Notes: generated by a model from the sequence alone, not told the origin. A stretch of DNA of 64,000 bases from Chiua virens (GCA_019787685.1 JAHNUO010000024.1:404600-468599), one strand, 5' to 3'. Counted from the first letter of the stretch, positions 1 through 11,916 are shown. Made by a program: numbers and translations.

Positions 1-464
1 AAGAAAAGGGCATGACGGGACGTCCTGTGCGGTGAGCTTTATCGTTTCTGTCCTGTGCGATGTGCCATTACTCATTGGTGCATTCATTTCTGCTAGTGCG
101 TTGGTCGAGTATGCGAGGCGCTTGTCAGGGCAGGCGTAGTGGTCGAAGAGATAACCAATAGACAGCGATCTACTAGATGTCGATTTGGTGCACAATGTGA
201 TCTAACATATACCGCATGATCTGTAACCCCGGTACTCGGGTTTCGCTTGGACATTATGAAAGTATTGAGCATCAAGCCAAGTACGTCAAAGCAAGGTACT
301 CCGACAGTGTGTCGTCAAAAGAGGATGCTATTACATGGTTCGTACTGAGATTTTTTACAGTTTCTTGCCAGTGGTCGCATACCAGCCACATCAAGAGTAA
401 GGTATGAACAACGGAAAGGGATCATCGAACTTCAAGCTTCATTCTGACATCATGTTCGGATCGG

Positions 465-2213
465 TCAAAGCTCGCAAGTAGCGTTCCAGACAGCACTGTG
501 GTATGCAACGTTCAAGCTGAACTCGTTGGCACTCACAAAGTTGTCCAGCGAACACGTGCCGTATTTCTTGTCGTCCTCGGACGCCTCACAGATGGACAGA
601 GGAAACGTCGCGCCGTTCAAGAGGAGGCGGACTTGGGGACCATCGAAGCTGCTCCAAGACGTTGGAACGTGAGAGCATGTCTACGACGCTTCAACGAGAT
701 GCACGTACGACGTGTCGCATATGAATTTCTCCCACACCATGTTGGCAGCAAACGGCGCTTGATACGAACTCCTGAACTTGCGGAGCGGATTCATGTGTGT
801 CGGGCTGAGCGGCTCGGGGTCTCTGCAAGCGAACATCGTTAGTGGGATCTATCTTTTCCTCCGAAAGCCTGACCAGCACTGACTTGTTCAATCCCATTGT
901 CGACAACGCCAGCAGGATGGTGAAGTCATGTGCGAAATCCAGGTAGAGAGGTTCGGCGTACTCCGTTTCGTCGGTCAAACTACCATATTCGAGTGTTCGT
1001 GAATGTTCGTTCTCGCGTATCCCCTTGGGGCCGACGCTTACCGTTGGATGAGTTTCTTGATGTAGAATGCACCGACAAGTGGGCCTGGACTTGGAGCACC
1101 TGTGGAAGCATGTCCCGTGATGCCGTCCAGCAACAGATCCAGTTCATATCTACGTCGAGTCAAAGTAAGCCCCACCAGTGCCAAGCGTCAATTTGAACTC
1201 ACTCAAAACTTCGTAACTCGCGTTTGGTGAACACGTCGCACCAAGGAGACGTGTCGCGAGCCGCAAGATCGTACGGGCATGCGTACAAGGCGCCGTGGAT
1301 GTCGTCGGAAGAGAACGCGATGCCGGGAATGAGGTCGTTGAGTCTATCGACGATGGACGGGATGTACTCCTCTGCCCATACCTGAGCGGTCTGCGTGCGC
1401 GTTCAGCGTGGCTCGACGTGACTAATGAAGGAGAGTTACCTCGTAAGCCTCGGCGTAAGGTAACTTGGGACAGGATTTCCATGGGTCAAGCCAAGACACC
1501 GGATCGTCAAAGTCGTCCGTCGTCAAACAGGTCACGTCGTCGATGTCGAGGCCGAAGAGACCTTGAGAAAAGAAGTACGCAGAGTCCATGACCCTTTGAA
1601 CGGAAGTAGACACGACGTGATCCGTCGAGAACCCCGGATAGCGAAGGGCGAATCTGTGAGGAAACATTCGCATATGCATGTTGTTGATTCTGAGAGAGAT
1701 ACACACCGGACTCCGTGATCGAATAGTTGCTGGCGTCCGACGATGGTGAGTTCCTCAGGGACGAGCTCATATTTGTAACCAGCTCTCAGGAATTGTAGAG
1801 ATGAGGGGAGGTCAGCGGCTTGAATGATGTCCCATGCATTGTCGAGGGTATCAACAAGCCCGAGGATATACTGCTGTTCGTTGGTGGGACCACGCGAGCC
1901 GTGGCGATGTACCTGGACGCGAGGTCAACGTCAATTTGGCGAACGGCGAGTGGCTGACAAGACAACTCACCATGATGACCTGATCCACTTTGCAGTCGCC
2001 GGGCAAGTCGGCAGTCACCCCACGAAAAGCGGGGGCATCATGATATGGCGAAAGATTGCCTAGGAGCTCTTTCGAGCCTTCGCACCAGTGACAATGCCCT
2101 AGGTGTTGTTCGTCGGTCGCGACAATATGTTGTTGGACTGTTGGATCAGAACCCGACAGCGAGAGAGGGAGCTGAAGAAAACGAAGAAAAGAGGACCGGA
2201 GTGGAACGTACAT
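465..2213 (-). CDS. Histidine acid phosphatase (phytase-like), 8 exons
   Basis: Predicted to hydrolyse phosphomonoesters such as phytate, probably outside the cell. The exons I read are 2213-1971, 1912-1707, 1653-1440, 1381-1203, 1149-1042, 979-884, 822-709 and 648-465. They join in frame to 448 codons including the stop (447 aa), close to the family norm. The catalytic RHGSRGP opens the second exon (the usual form is RHGxRxP). The proton-donor HD lies in LDFAHDFT near the end of exon 6. Family landmarks LGNLSPYHDAP, QRVMDSA, WCDVFTKRE and the C-terminal VRLLLNGATFPL are all present. The introns are 53-64 nt. The chosen ATG gives only a weak hydrophobic start, and the frame stays open upstream to 2372, so an extra 5' exon or earlier start is possible. 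The family is secure; the N-terminus is not. Confidence 0.85.
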
Positions 2214-3490
2214 TTCGACTCGCTGATGAGGGAAGACTGAGTGAAGGACGTACAAACATTTATGTATGCGACCCAAGGTGAATACGTACATAAGTAACGT
2301 ACTCATGCAGGGCGTCAATGATTCCATCAAATCGAAGCATCCGGCTGGGGTATTCGTCTTCCGAAAGTCCAAGCCCCTCGAAAGTCATCGAGTAATTCTT
2401 GCCACTTGTGCTGCCGACGATTTGACCGGTTGGTATGGAGAACTCATTCTTTCAAGGGCAGTTCGACAGAGCAGTCTACGGATCACCGTCCTCCTTAGGG
2501 AAATGAAGAGATCTGAATGATACCCCGGATCAAAATCTTGAATGCGGGGTGGGGACATTCGCCGGCGGGTCGCTGTGCCGGGAGACACAGACAGTGTTGA
2601 AGCTTCGATTGAGGTTGTATGCTGGCTGAGCTTGATGTCAATGCACATTTTACCGGTGATGTCGCTCACATATTCGTGTCGGTGCCTTTATGCAGCATAC
2701 ATACTCCGACTCGGAGGGTTACATACCTCCAAAACACTGTTCACACCTGCGTCCCACGTCTGTCACCTTCTGTCCCGACGGAAGGAGGTACGTGCCTATG
2801 TTATCCCATTGATGTTCTGATGTCTTTTCAAGCACGAGCACGTTCAAGTTGGACGGCCTTTTTGCACCACTCTGGAACCTTGTCGGGGAGCGAGGGACAC
2901 TAAGAAGCGCTCACACAAACGGAACGTGGATGAACATATGATTGCGGGAGAGAAAAGAGGGAAAGAAAAGATGGCGATACAGGCTGTATGGTATACTATA
3001 TATATGTCCTTGAACTGCAGGTGCGTTATCATCATGAGGCGATGGAAAGCCGTATGGCTTATACACTCGTGCCTTCCTCTGCTTCCCTGGGCCCTCAAGA
3101 AAACAATGAAACCTCTCACGTCATCCAGCGCGAAAACGAAGACGCTTGATGAACCACTACCCCAACGGGCCGAAGAATGAGAAGTTGGAAGGGGTGAGCA
3201 AATGGTCAGCTACAAAGGTACGTGTTACCGATGACATCGCACATGAACGGCACTTTGAGCGGTCGACAGACCCCAAGCAGACCACCTCAGTTTTCCTCTG
3301 CAAGCCGAAAAACTGAGTCGTGCCTCCGACCTCGAACTCGCAGCCAGATTAGCAGTTTCACTCACCCAAGCAGTCCACTCACATACTCCGAAGCCCAAGC
3401 ATAGGTCACCGTACTACATTTTAAGTCTCTCATCACGACTGAACGCGGTCGCTTCTAGGTCCTGAACCTCTCTCGTTCGACATACCCTTC
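2214..3490. other. Intergenic, no gene assigned
   Basis: This stretch lies upstream of the phosphatase. Only short overlapping open frames occur and none carries a motif I recognise. The part nearest 2214 should hold the phosphatase promoter and 5' leader. Confidence 0.4.
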
Positions 3491-3499
3491 CTAGCAACC

Positions 3500-4260
3500 C
3501 TCATATCCATGTCTACGGCATTCCTGAGTACACTACATACCAACATGTCCATTCTACGACTAGTCTATTCGGACCCTTATCAACTGTACAACTTGAACTC
3601 TGACGGCTCAAATACCTCGGAGATTCTCCCGTCACCGTGTTCAATGCCAGTGATTGGCAACGAAATGTAGGTCAAGATCGGAAAGCGAAACGACGCGGAG
3701 GCGCACTGGATCGATGAATCTGACATTCTTGACGTGTTCATTCTCCTGGTCCTAACCCTGTCTTTGTCTTTTCTCTACGTGCGCCTTACGGTGACACCCA
3801 TACCTCCCAGTTGTCCTCTATCACGTATAACCAATGTCGCTGGTGTCTTGAAGCGGCTCGATGAAGCGAACATGGACGTCTTTTGGTTCGATATCGACTA
3901 TGCCGACGGACACAGTGCTTTATATGGCACGAGAAGGCGTTCCCTGATTCGGTCGAGATGATTGTAGACGTCGAGGGCAAGAGACGAAAGGTGTGTTTTA
4001 GTGATTGGGGTCTTGATGGGTCTCAATTAGACACAGACAGTCATTATCATCGAACCCCGTCTCAAAGGCGAGTCCGACTATCTTGATTGCGTCTGATATC
4101 GGTGTGCTCGTGAATCCCGAGTCGGGTGAAGGTGAATACGGGGTCAGTGGTGCTTTCGCTCTGACTCGTGACAACCAATACGCGTGTCTTAGATAGGGTT
4201 GGCCTGGATATTCCTCACGGATCAACTTTTTCAACCAAAACCACTGGGATTTTGTGAGTC
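3500..4260 (+). pseudogene. GH31 alpha-glucosidase (glucosidase II alpha-like) relic
   Basis: Pieces of a GH31 enzyme appear in order but in different frames. They are VYGIPE near 3517, YSDPYQLYNLN near 3571, a CRW segment near 3837, MDVFWFDIDYADGH near 3873, IVDVEGKRRK near 3963, SDIGVLVNPESGEGEYG near 4094 and INFFNQNHWDF near 4224. These match the stretch that precedes the catalytic DMNEP motif in glucosidase II alpha, which trims N-glycans in the ER. The catalytic aspartate region and C-terminal half are missing. A GT..AG intron seems to survive near 3991-4036, which argues for decay of a genomic copy and against a processed copy. No continuous frame exists, so it is not functional. Confidence 0.7.
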
Positions 4261-4329
4261 AAATTAGCCAAGACCAAGAGTACCGATGGCCCTTGAGCGT
4301 GGACGCAGAATTCAGAGAACGTGTGCATC

Positions 4330-4508
4330 TGATACTCATCGAGTGTGGATACATCAAGGTGCCGCGGGCCAAGGTGGTCGATCACCGGTACGGGTCTCGA
4401 GAGGGAAGATGAGGTGGTGGATGTGCGGTTTCAGCGTTGGAGGAACTTCATCTGCATGACAGACACGAACGGACGGCGTTGATGTTGCCAAAGTCTTAGC
4501 AATATAAG
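4330..4508. repeat. Direct repeat, copy 1
   Basis: A segment of about 175 bp recurs at 4660-4838 with few differences. Shared stretches include GGTGGTCGATCACCGGTACG. The two copies start 330 bp apart. In this copy a forward frame is interrupted. I recognise no family in either copy. Confidence 0.7.
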
Positions 4509-4659
4509 GTAGTCGACATGCGAAACCATCCAATATCACGTGCAAAGTGTGACTAGAGAGTGACCAGAACGAAAATTTAATATAAATTCATAGGATGACG
4601 GAACTGTCGTTGGTGTTACCCGTTGGTGTTACTGAGAGGCGAGGAGTGGGTGGGGTGGT

Positions 4660-4838
4660 ATCTGATATTGATTGAGTGTGGATATGTCAAGGTGTCGCGG
4701 GGTCAAGGTGGTCGATCACCGGTACGGGTCTCGAGAGGGAAGATGAAGTGGTGGAGTGCGGTTTCAGCGCTGGAGGAACTTTATCTGCATGACGGACACG
4801 AACGGACGGTGTCGGTGTCGCCAAAGTCTTACCAATAA
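4660..4838. repeat. Direct repeat, copy 2
   Basis: Second copy of the segment at 4330-4508. A forward frame is open here through ALEELYLHDGHERT to a stop at 4838. It may be the last exon of a decayed gene, possibly linked to the GH31 relic just upstream, but the family is unknown. Confidence 0.6.
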
Positions 4839-4950
4839 GTAGTATAGAATGTCAGATCGAAGTGGCTCAACGGTGTTGTGGGTTGTTGACACGGGCTCTC
4901 AGAATCTTTCTCATACTTAGTCGACACCGAGCGAGCAGCAACTAAGGACA

Positions 4951-7900
4951 ATGAAGAGGTTTATAGCTCGCACTTGTTTCCCGTGCTTTCGCTCCAAGGC
5001 TCCCACGAGACCTTCGGCAGAATCTCTCGCAGAGCCACCCACAGAACCTCTCGCAGAACCGTCTACGGAATCTCTCGCAGCGCCACTCACAGAACCTCTC
5101 GCAGAGTCACCCACAGAACCTCTCGCAGGACCGTCTACGGAGTCTCTCGCAGCGCCACCCGCAGAACCTCTCGCAGCGCCACCCACAGAACCTCTCGCAG
5201 GACCGTTTACGAAATCTCTCGCAGCACCACTCGCAGAACCTCTCGCAGAGCCACCCACAGAACCTCTCGCAGGACCGTCTACGGAATCTCTCGCAGGGCC
5301 ACGCGCAGAGCCTCTCACAGAACCACTCACAGAACCACTCGCAAAACCTTTTGCCGAATTTCCTGAAGAATCATCCGCGGAACCTATTATGCAGATGGAC
5401 GGTATCAGGGAGAAATTCGGGCGCTTCAGAATCCTTATCATAGGCCGGGCCAACGCCGGGAAGACCACGATACTCAAACAAATCTGCAACTCTACGGAAG
5501 ATCCAGTGGTCTGTGACGGAGATGGGAATGAGGTATGCTTAAATGAGATGTCTGTGATGATGCGGGCGCACTGATGGTCTGCGATCAGGTCGATCTAGCG
5601 CAGATCCAAGAATCCCAGGACGTGAGTTAAATGGTTACCGTGAAGGCGTTATTAATAACATTTCGCTAACCCGTCTGAAGCGCGGAATGCATAATATCAA
5701 GAACGAATTGGTCTTTCGAAGCAACCCAAATTTTATCTTTCACGACTCGCAGGGCTTCGAAGCTGGGAGTATAGGAGAATTTGAACAGATGAAGGAGTTT
5801 GTTTCAGAGCGTGCAAAGACAAGACACCTCAAGAAGCGAATCCATGCCATCTGGTGATGAGAGATGGCAGCATTTATGTGACACTGACACTGATGTGTGA
5901 CTGAATAGGTACTGTATTCCAATGGACCAGTACCACCGGGCTGTCTTGGCTGCCGAGGAAAAGTTTTTCAATGAATGTGACACAGGGAGTGGTAAGTTCT
6001 CCTCATCTATTATGTCTTTTTCTCATACTATTTGCAGTGCCTGTGGTACTTGTGTTCACAAAATGTGATGCACTTCTGATAAATGGCATGGCAGCCTTGA
6101 CAACTGAGGAACAAAAGCTTTCCCAAGAGAGAAGGATTGTAATTGGACAGCAGAATGCTGAGAGAATGCTGAAAGGGAATCCTACATGGGATAGGGTGCA
6201 AAAGATGATGTATCCACCAAATGCATATGTGGAGTTGAAAGGTATGTATGTATATACCTCTCTCATGGTCAAACTGATTTTAAATATATGAAGAACTACA
6301 CAAGTCAAATGAGGGGTGTAAACTTCTCTTGGAGAGGACTGTGGGGGCCTTGAATGAAGAAGCATTGCAGATGCTACTTGTGACTACACAACACACAAAC
6401 ATGTTGCTTTGCATTGAGTGTGCTTTGAAGAGGTAAGTGATATGGAGTTTATGAACTATGGAGTATATGTATTAAAAGATTTGCAGGATCCTGATACCTG
6501 TCATTGAGGGTATACATGAGAACAAGGAACCATTAACAGATTCTGCACAGCAGATAGTGGTGGAAGGAATTGGATCATGGTTTCCACATGCTAAGGTGGG
6601 TGAATTTCTATGCAGTACAAATGAGATTGATAATGAAAGACATTCTTGTTCTATTCATGAAAGGTAAGACAGTCTTGTGATTGTGAATGAGTTTCCAGAA
6701 GGATGCTGATCCTTGCCCCTCTGTCCTGCCAATCATAGGGAGTAAGTGCTCTAGTTGTGAATGGGCTTCCAGAAGGATGTTGATTCATCTCTGTCCATGC
6801 CCCTGTCCTGCCATTCATAGCTTGTAAGTGCTCTGATTGTGAATGGGCTTTGGACCAGAAGGATGTTGATCCATGCCCCTGTGTCCTTGCCCCTGTCCTG
6901 CCATTCATAGGGAGTAAGTGCTCTGATTTTGAATGACCTTTCTGTAGGATGCTGATCCATGCACCTTTGTCCTTGCCCTTGTCCTGCCATTCATAGCAAG
7001 TGAGTGCTCTGGTTATGAATGGGGTTCCAGAAGGATGCTAATCCATGCCCCTGTGTCCTTGCCACTGTCCTGTGATTTATAGTTTGTAAGTGCTCTGATT
7101 GTGAATGGGCTTCCAGGAGGATGCTGATTCATGTCCCTCTGTCCATGCCCCTATCCTGCCATTCATAGGGAGTAAGTGCTCTGATTGTAAACAGCTTCCA
7201 GAAGGATGCTGATCCTTGCCCCTCTGTCCTTGCCCCTGTCCTGCCATTCATAGGGAGTAAGTGCTTTGGTTATGAATGGGGTTCCAGCAGGATGCTGATT
7301 CATGCTCCTTTGTCCATGCCCCTGTCCTGCCATTCATAGCTTGTAAGTGCTCTGATTGTGAATGGGTTTTGGACCAGAAGGATGCTGATCCATGTCCCTA
7401 TGCCCATGTCCCTGTCCTGCCATTCATAGCGAGTAAGTGCTTTGGTTGTGAATGGGCTTTGGACCAGAAGGATGCTGATCCATGCCCCTGTGTCCTCACC
7501 CCTGTTCTGCCATTCATAGCGAGTAAGTGCTCTGGTTGTGAATGGCTTCCAGAAGGATGCTGATCCATGCCCTTGTGTCCATGCCCCTGTCCTGTCATTC
7601 ATAGCTTGTAAGTGCTCTGATTGTGAATGGGTTGCTAGAAGGATGCTGATCCATGCTTCTCTGTCCTTGGCCCTGTCCTACCATTCATAGCTTGTAAGTG
7701 CTCTGATTGTGAATGGGCTTTGGACCAGAAGGATGCTAATCCATGTCCCTGTCCTGCCATTCATAGGGAGTAAGTGCTCTGATTGTGAATGGGCTTTGGA
7801 CCAGAAGGATGCTGATCCATGTCCCTATATCCCTGTCCCTGTCCTGCCATTCATAGGGAGTAAGTGCTCTGATTGTGAATTAACTTTGGACCAGAAGGAT

Positions 7901-10900
7901 GCTGATCCATGCCCCTGTGTCCTCACCCCTGTCCTACCATTTACAGCGAGTAAGTGCTTTGGTTGTGAATGGCTTCCAGAAGGATGCTGATCCATGCCCT
8001 TGTGTCCATTCCCCTGTCCTGTCATTTATAGCTTGTAAGTGCTTTGGTTGTGAATGGGTTGCTAGAAGGATGCTGATCCATGCTCCTCTGTCCTTGGCCC
8101 TGTCCTATCATTCATAGTGTGTAAATGCTCTGATTGTGAATGGGCTTCAGAAGGATGCTAATCTATGCCCCTCTGTTCTTGCCCCTGTCCTGTCATTCAT
8201 AGCAAGTAAGTGCAATAGGGGTTGTGCATGGGCTTCCAGAAGGATGCTGATCCATGCCCCTGTGTCCATGTGCTGGTCCTGCTATTCATAGCAAGTAAGT
8301 ACTCTGATTGTGAATGGGCTTCCAGAAAGATACTGATCTAAGTCCCACTGTCCATGTACCTGTCCTGCCATTTGTAGCTTGTAAGTGCTCTACCAGGTTG
8401 TGAATGGGCTTTGGATCAGAAGGATGCTGATCCATGCCCCTATGTCCATGCCCCTGTCCTACCATTCATAGGGAGTAAGTGCTCTGGTTGTGAATATATT
8501 TCCAGAAGGATGCTGATTCATGCCCCTCTGTCCATATGGGCCCTGTCCTGCAATTCATAGCGAGTAAGTGCTCTGATTGTAAATGGGCTTCTAGAAGAAT
8601 GCTGATCTATACCCTCTGTCATTACCCCTGTCATGCCATTTATAGCAAGTAAGTCCTCTGGTTGTGAATGAGCTTCCAGAAAGATGCTAATCCAGCTCTT
8701 TTGCCCTTGCCCCTGTCCTGCCATTCATAGCTTGTAAGTGCTCTGATTGTGAATGGGTTTCCAGAAGAATGCTGAGCCATGCACCTCTTTCCATGCCCCT
8801 GTCCTGCCATCATAGCTTGTAAGTACTCTGATTGTGAACAGGCTTCCAGAAGGATGCTGATTCATGCCCCTCTGTCCATGCCTGTGTCCTGCCATTTATA
8901 GGGAGTAAGTGCTTTGGTTGTGAATGGGCTTTGGACCAGAAGGATGCTAATTCATACCCCTTTGTCCATGGCCCTGTTCTGCCATTTATAGCAAGTAAGT
9001 GCTCTGGTTATGAATGGGTTTCTAGAAGGGTGCTGATCCATGCTCCTGTGTCCTTACACCTGTCCTGCAATTCATAGCGAGTAAGTGCTCTGACTGTGAA
9101 TGGGCTTCCAGAAAGATGCTGATCCATCCCCCTCTGTGCTTGCCCCTGTCCTGCTATTCATAGCTTGTAAGTGCTCTAGTTGTAAATGGGTTTCCAGAAG
9201 AATGGTTATTCATGCCTCTATGTCTATGATCATATCCTACCATTCATAGCGAGTAAGTGCTTTGGTTGTGAATGGGCTTCCAGAAGGATGCTGATCCATG
9301 CCCCTGTGTTCTCACCCCTGTCCTGCTATTCATAGCGAGTAAGTGCTCTCATTGTGAATGGGCTTCCAGAAGGATGCTGATCCTTGCCCCTCTGTCCATG
9401 CCCCTGTTCTGCCATTTATAGCAAGTAAGTGCTTTGGTTGTGAATGACTTCCAGAAGGATGCTTATCTAGCTCTTTTGTCCTTGCCCCTGTCCTGCCATT
9501 CATAGCTTGTAAGTGCTCTGATTGTGAATGGGCTTTGGACCAGAAGGATGCTGATCCATGTCCCTGTCCTGCCATTCATAGGGAGTAAGTGGTCTGATTG
9601 TGAATGGGCTTTGGACCAGAAGGATGCTGATCTATGCCCTGCTGTTCCTGCCCCTGTCTTGCCATTCATAGCAAGTGAGTGTTCTGATTGTGAATGGGGT
9701 TCCAGAAGGATGCTGATCCATGCCCCTGTGTCCATGCCCCTGTTCTATCATTCATAGGGAGTAAGTGTTCTGGTTGCAAATGGGCTTTGGACCAGAAGGA
9801 TGCTGATCCATGCTTCTGTGACCTTGCCCCTGTCCTGCTATTCACAGCTTGTGAGTGCTCTGGCTATGAATGCATTTCCAGAAGGATGCTGATCCATGTC
9901 CCTCTGTCCATGCCCTGTTTTGCCATTTATAGCTTGTAGGTGCTCTGATTTTAAATAGGCTTCCAGAAGGATGCTGATCCATGCCCCTGTGTCCATGTCC
10001 CTGTCCTGCCATTCATAGCAAGTAAGTGCTTTGGTTGTGAATAGGCTTCCAGAAGGATACTGATTCATGCCCCTCTGTTCATGCCCCTGTCCTGCCATTC
10101 ACAGCTTGTAAGTGGTCTGGTTGTGAATGGGTTGCTAGAAGGGTGCTGATCCATACTTCTCTGTCCATGCTGCCATTTATAGCTTGTAGGTGCTCTGATT
10201 GTGAATAGGCTTCTAGAAGAATGCTGATCCATGTACTTCTGTCCATGCCTGTGTCCTGCCATTTATAGGGAGTAAGTGCTCTGGCTGTGAATGGGCTTCC
10301 AGAAGGATACTGATCCATGCCCCTCTGTCCATGGCCCTGTCTTGCCACTCATAGCTTGTAAGTGCTCTGATTATGAATGGGTTTCCAGGAGAATACTGAT
10401 CTATGCCCCTCTGTCCATATGGGTCCTGTCCTGGCATTCATAGCAAGTAAGTGCTCTGGTTGTGAATGGACTTCCAGAAAGATGCTGATCCATGCCTCTG
10501 TGTCTATGCCCTGTCCTGCCATTTATAGCGAGTAAGTGCTCTGGTTGTGAATGGACTTCCAGAAGAATGCTGATCTATGCTCCTCTGTCCATATGGGTCC
10601 TGTCCTGGCATTCATAGGGAGTAAGTGCTCTGGTTGTGAATAGGCTTCCAAATGGATGCTGATTCATGCCCCTGTGTTCTTACCTCTGTTCTGCCATTCA
10701 TAGGGAGTAAGTGCTATGGTTGTGAATGGGCTTCTAGAATAATGCTGATCTATGCTCCTGTGTCCATGCCTCTATCTTGCCATTCATAGGAAGTAAGTGC
10801 TCTGGTTGTAAATGGGCTTCCAAAAGGATGCTGAGCCATGCCCCTGTGTCCATGTCCTGCCATTCATAGGGAGTAAGTGCTCTGACTATGAATGTGCTTC

Positions 10901-11916
10901 CAGAAGGATGATAATCTATGCCCCTGTGTCCATACTCCTGTCCTTCTATTTATAGCTTGTAGGTGCTCTGATTATGAATGGTTTCCACAAGGATGCTTAT
11001 CCATGCCCCTGTGTCCTGCCATTCATAGCTTGTAAGTGGTCTGATTGTGAATGGGCTTCCAGAAGATGCTGATCTGTACCACTTATCATAAATTTTTTCA
11101 TGATATTTGTAATAGCTTGTATGTATTCTATTCTATTCTACTTTATTGATACTTTAATGTTCTATAGGATGTGAGCATTTACATGTGCTCTGATTTTCAA
11201 GTGTTTTAACTCTTATTTGTATAATTTATAGCAGGTATAACTAAATTTTCATTTTTGCTTTATGTGACTTATTCTTTATAGGAGGTTTGTAATGTTAGAT
11301 TTTTGCAGTACAAATAATGACATCAATTTCATAGATATTGCAGGCTTCTAGTGTATGTTTATCCATTTTATTCTTCCATTTATTCTTCTAATTTCATTCT
11401 TTTTCAATGAATTTACAATCTCCTAAGCCCTCTATTCCTGTTGAAGGTGCATTGGCAAGACACTGCACATTCATTGTGAGTACAATGGTTTCATAGTGCC
11501 AGTCTGCCTAATATTCTATTCTATCATTTAGTCTCCTTTAGAAGATAGTACTGCATGGCACACAGCACTTCATTTAGGCATTGGTCAGCTTTCTGGATGT
11601 GAAATTCAGTAACTATCTCCATTAACATTTGTAGGCATTGCCATTATCCTGGAACATTCTTTCTTTTTACACCAGCAAGGTGTTCAAGACCCAATTATGG
11701 TAGCAACCCAGCTTTATAAATCATCTGAAATAATGTACAAAGTCAAGAAAGCAGTCTCTGAGCTTATTCCTCAATATGACTTTGAGGATAGAGAGAAAAT
11801 GACAGAACTCCTTTTGCATCTGATTTCTAAGAATCTTATTTGTAAGTCATCTACCCCTTGGTTATTATAAATAACTTTTGAAACCATGTATATTAGCTAC
11901 AAACATCACCAAGTGA
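4951..11916 (+). CDS. Fungal AIG1-like GTPase gene with repeat-filled intron zone
   Basis: P-loop GTPase of a family that is expanded in Agaricomycetes; its cellular role is unknown. The exons I read are 4951-5532, 5589-5621, 5681-5853, 5909-5991, 6038-6241, 6294-6432, 6487-6663, 11447-11475, 11635-11841 and 11897-11916. They sum to 1647 nt, exactly 549 codons (548 aa), with matching phases at every junction. Motifs: TCFPCF near the N-terminus (possible acylation site), an 8-residue repeat up to about residue 145, P-loop GRANAGKT near residue 165, DSQG as the G3 motif, TKCD as G4, and a C-terminal IAIILEHSFF block. The zone 6664-11446 holds about 50 intron-like units. Exon 7 could instead end at 6595. 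The exons from 6038 onward are almost free of CpG, unlike the first four. Confidence 0.72.
5028..5385 (+). repeat. Coding minisatellite, 24 bp unit, in GTPase exon 1
   Basis: About 15 imperfect copies encode the octapeptide theme PTEPLAGP or STESLAAP. The stretch is rich in Pro, Glu, Thr and Ser, so it is probably disordered. The frame stays open throughout, and unit-number changes would not shift it. Confidence 0.85.
6664..11090 (+). repeat. Tandem array of about 51 intron-like units (about 87 bp each)
   Basis: Each unit begins GTAAGT (rarely GTGAGT, GTAGGT or GTAAAT). It has GATGCTGATCC or a close variant in the middle as a branch-point candidate, then a pyrimidine-rich CCTGTCCTGCCATTCATAG end. 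Exactly three bases (CTT, GGA, CGA, CAA, rarely TTT, TGT, GAA) separate this AG from the next GT. The first donor, AG|GTAAGAC at 6664, is a normal continuation of the host gene exon. GT and AG are intact in every unit I read, although neighbouring bases vary. The array lies wholly between GTPase exons ending at 6663 and starting at 11447. Whether it is spliced unit by unit, as one intron, or recursively cannot be decided from DNA. Confidence 0.9.
11091..11340 (+). repeat. Degenerate tail of the intron-like array
   Basis: The unit consensus fades, but a TAG-NNN-GT arrangement recurs near 11114, 11167, 11230 and 11281, with AT-rich filling and shorter spacing. It ends near 11309 with TTTGCAGTACAAAT, resembling TATGCAGTACAAAT at 6613 just before the array. 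Confidence 0.5.

Noticed and set aside
6650..10440. Open frames on both strands through the 87 bp array (for example repeats with CEWALDQKDADPC or MAGQGHGQRGMDQHPSGS)
   Set aside because: They are by-products of repeating a unit whose length is often a multiple of three. They occur in several frames and both strands, and splice-signal conservation explains the unit better than coding.
6664..11090. CRISPR array or satellite centromere
   Set aside because: Units are contiguous with no unique spacers, the host is a eukaryote, and the array is bounded by exons of one gene.
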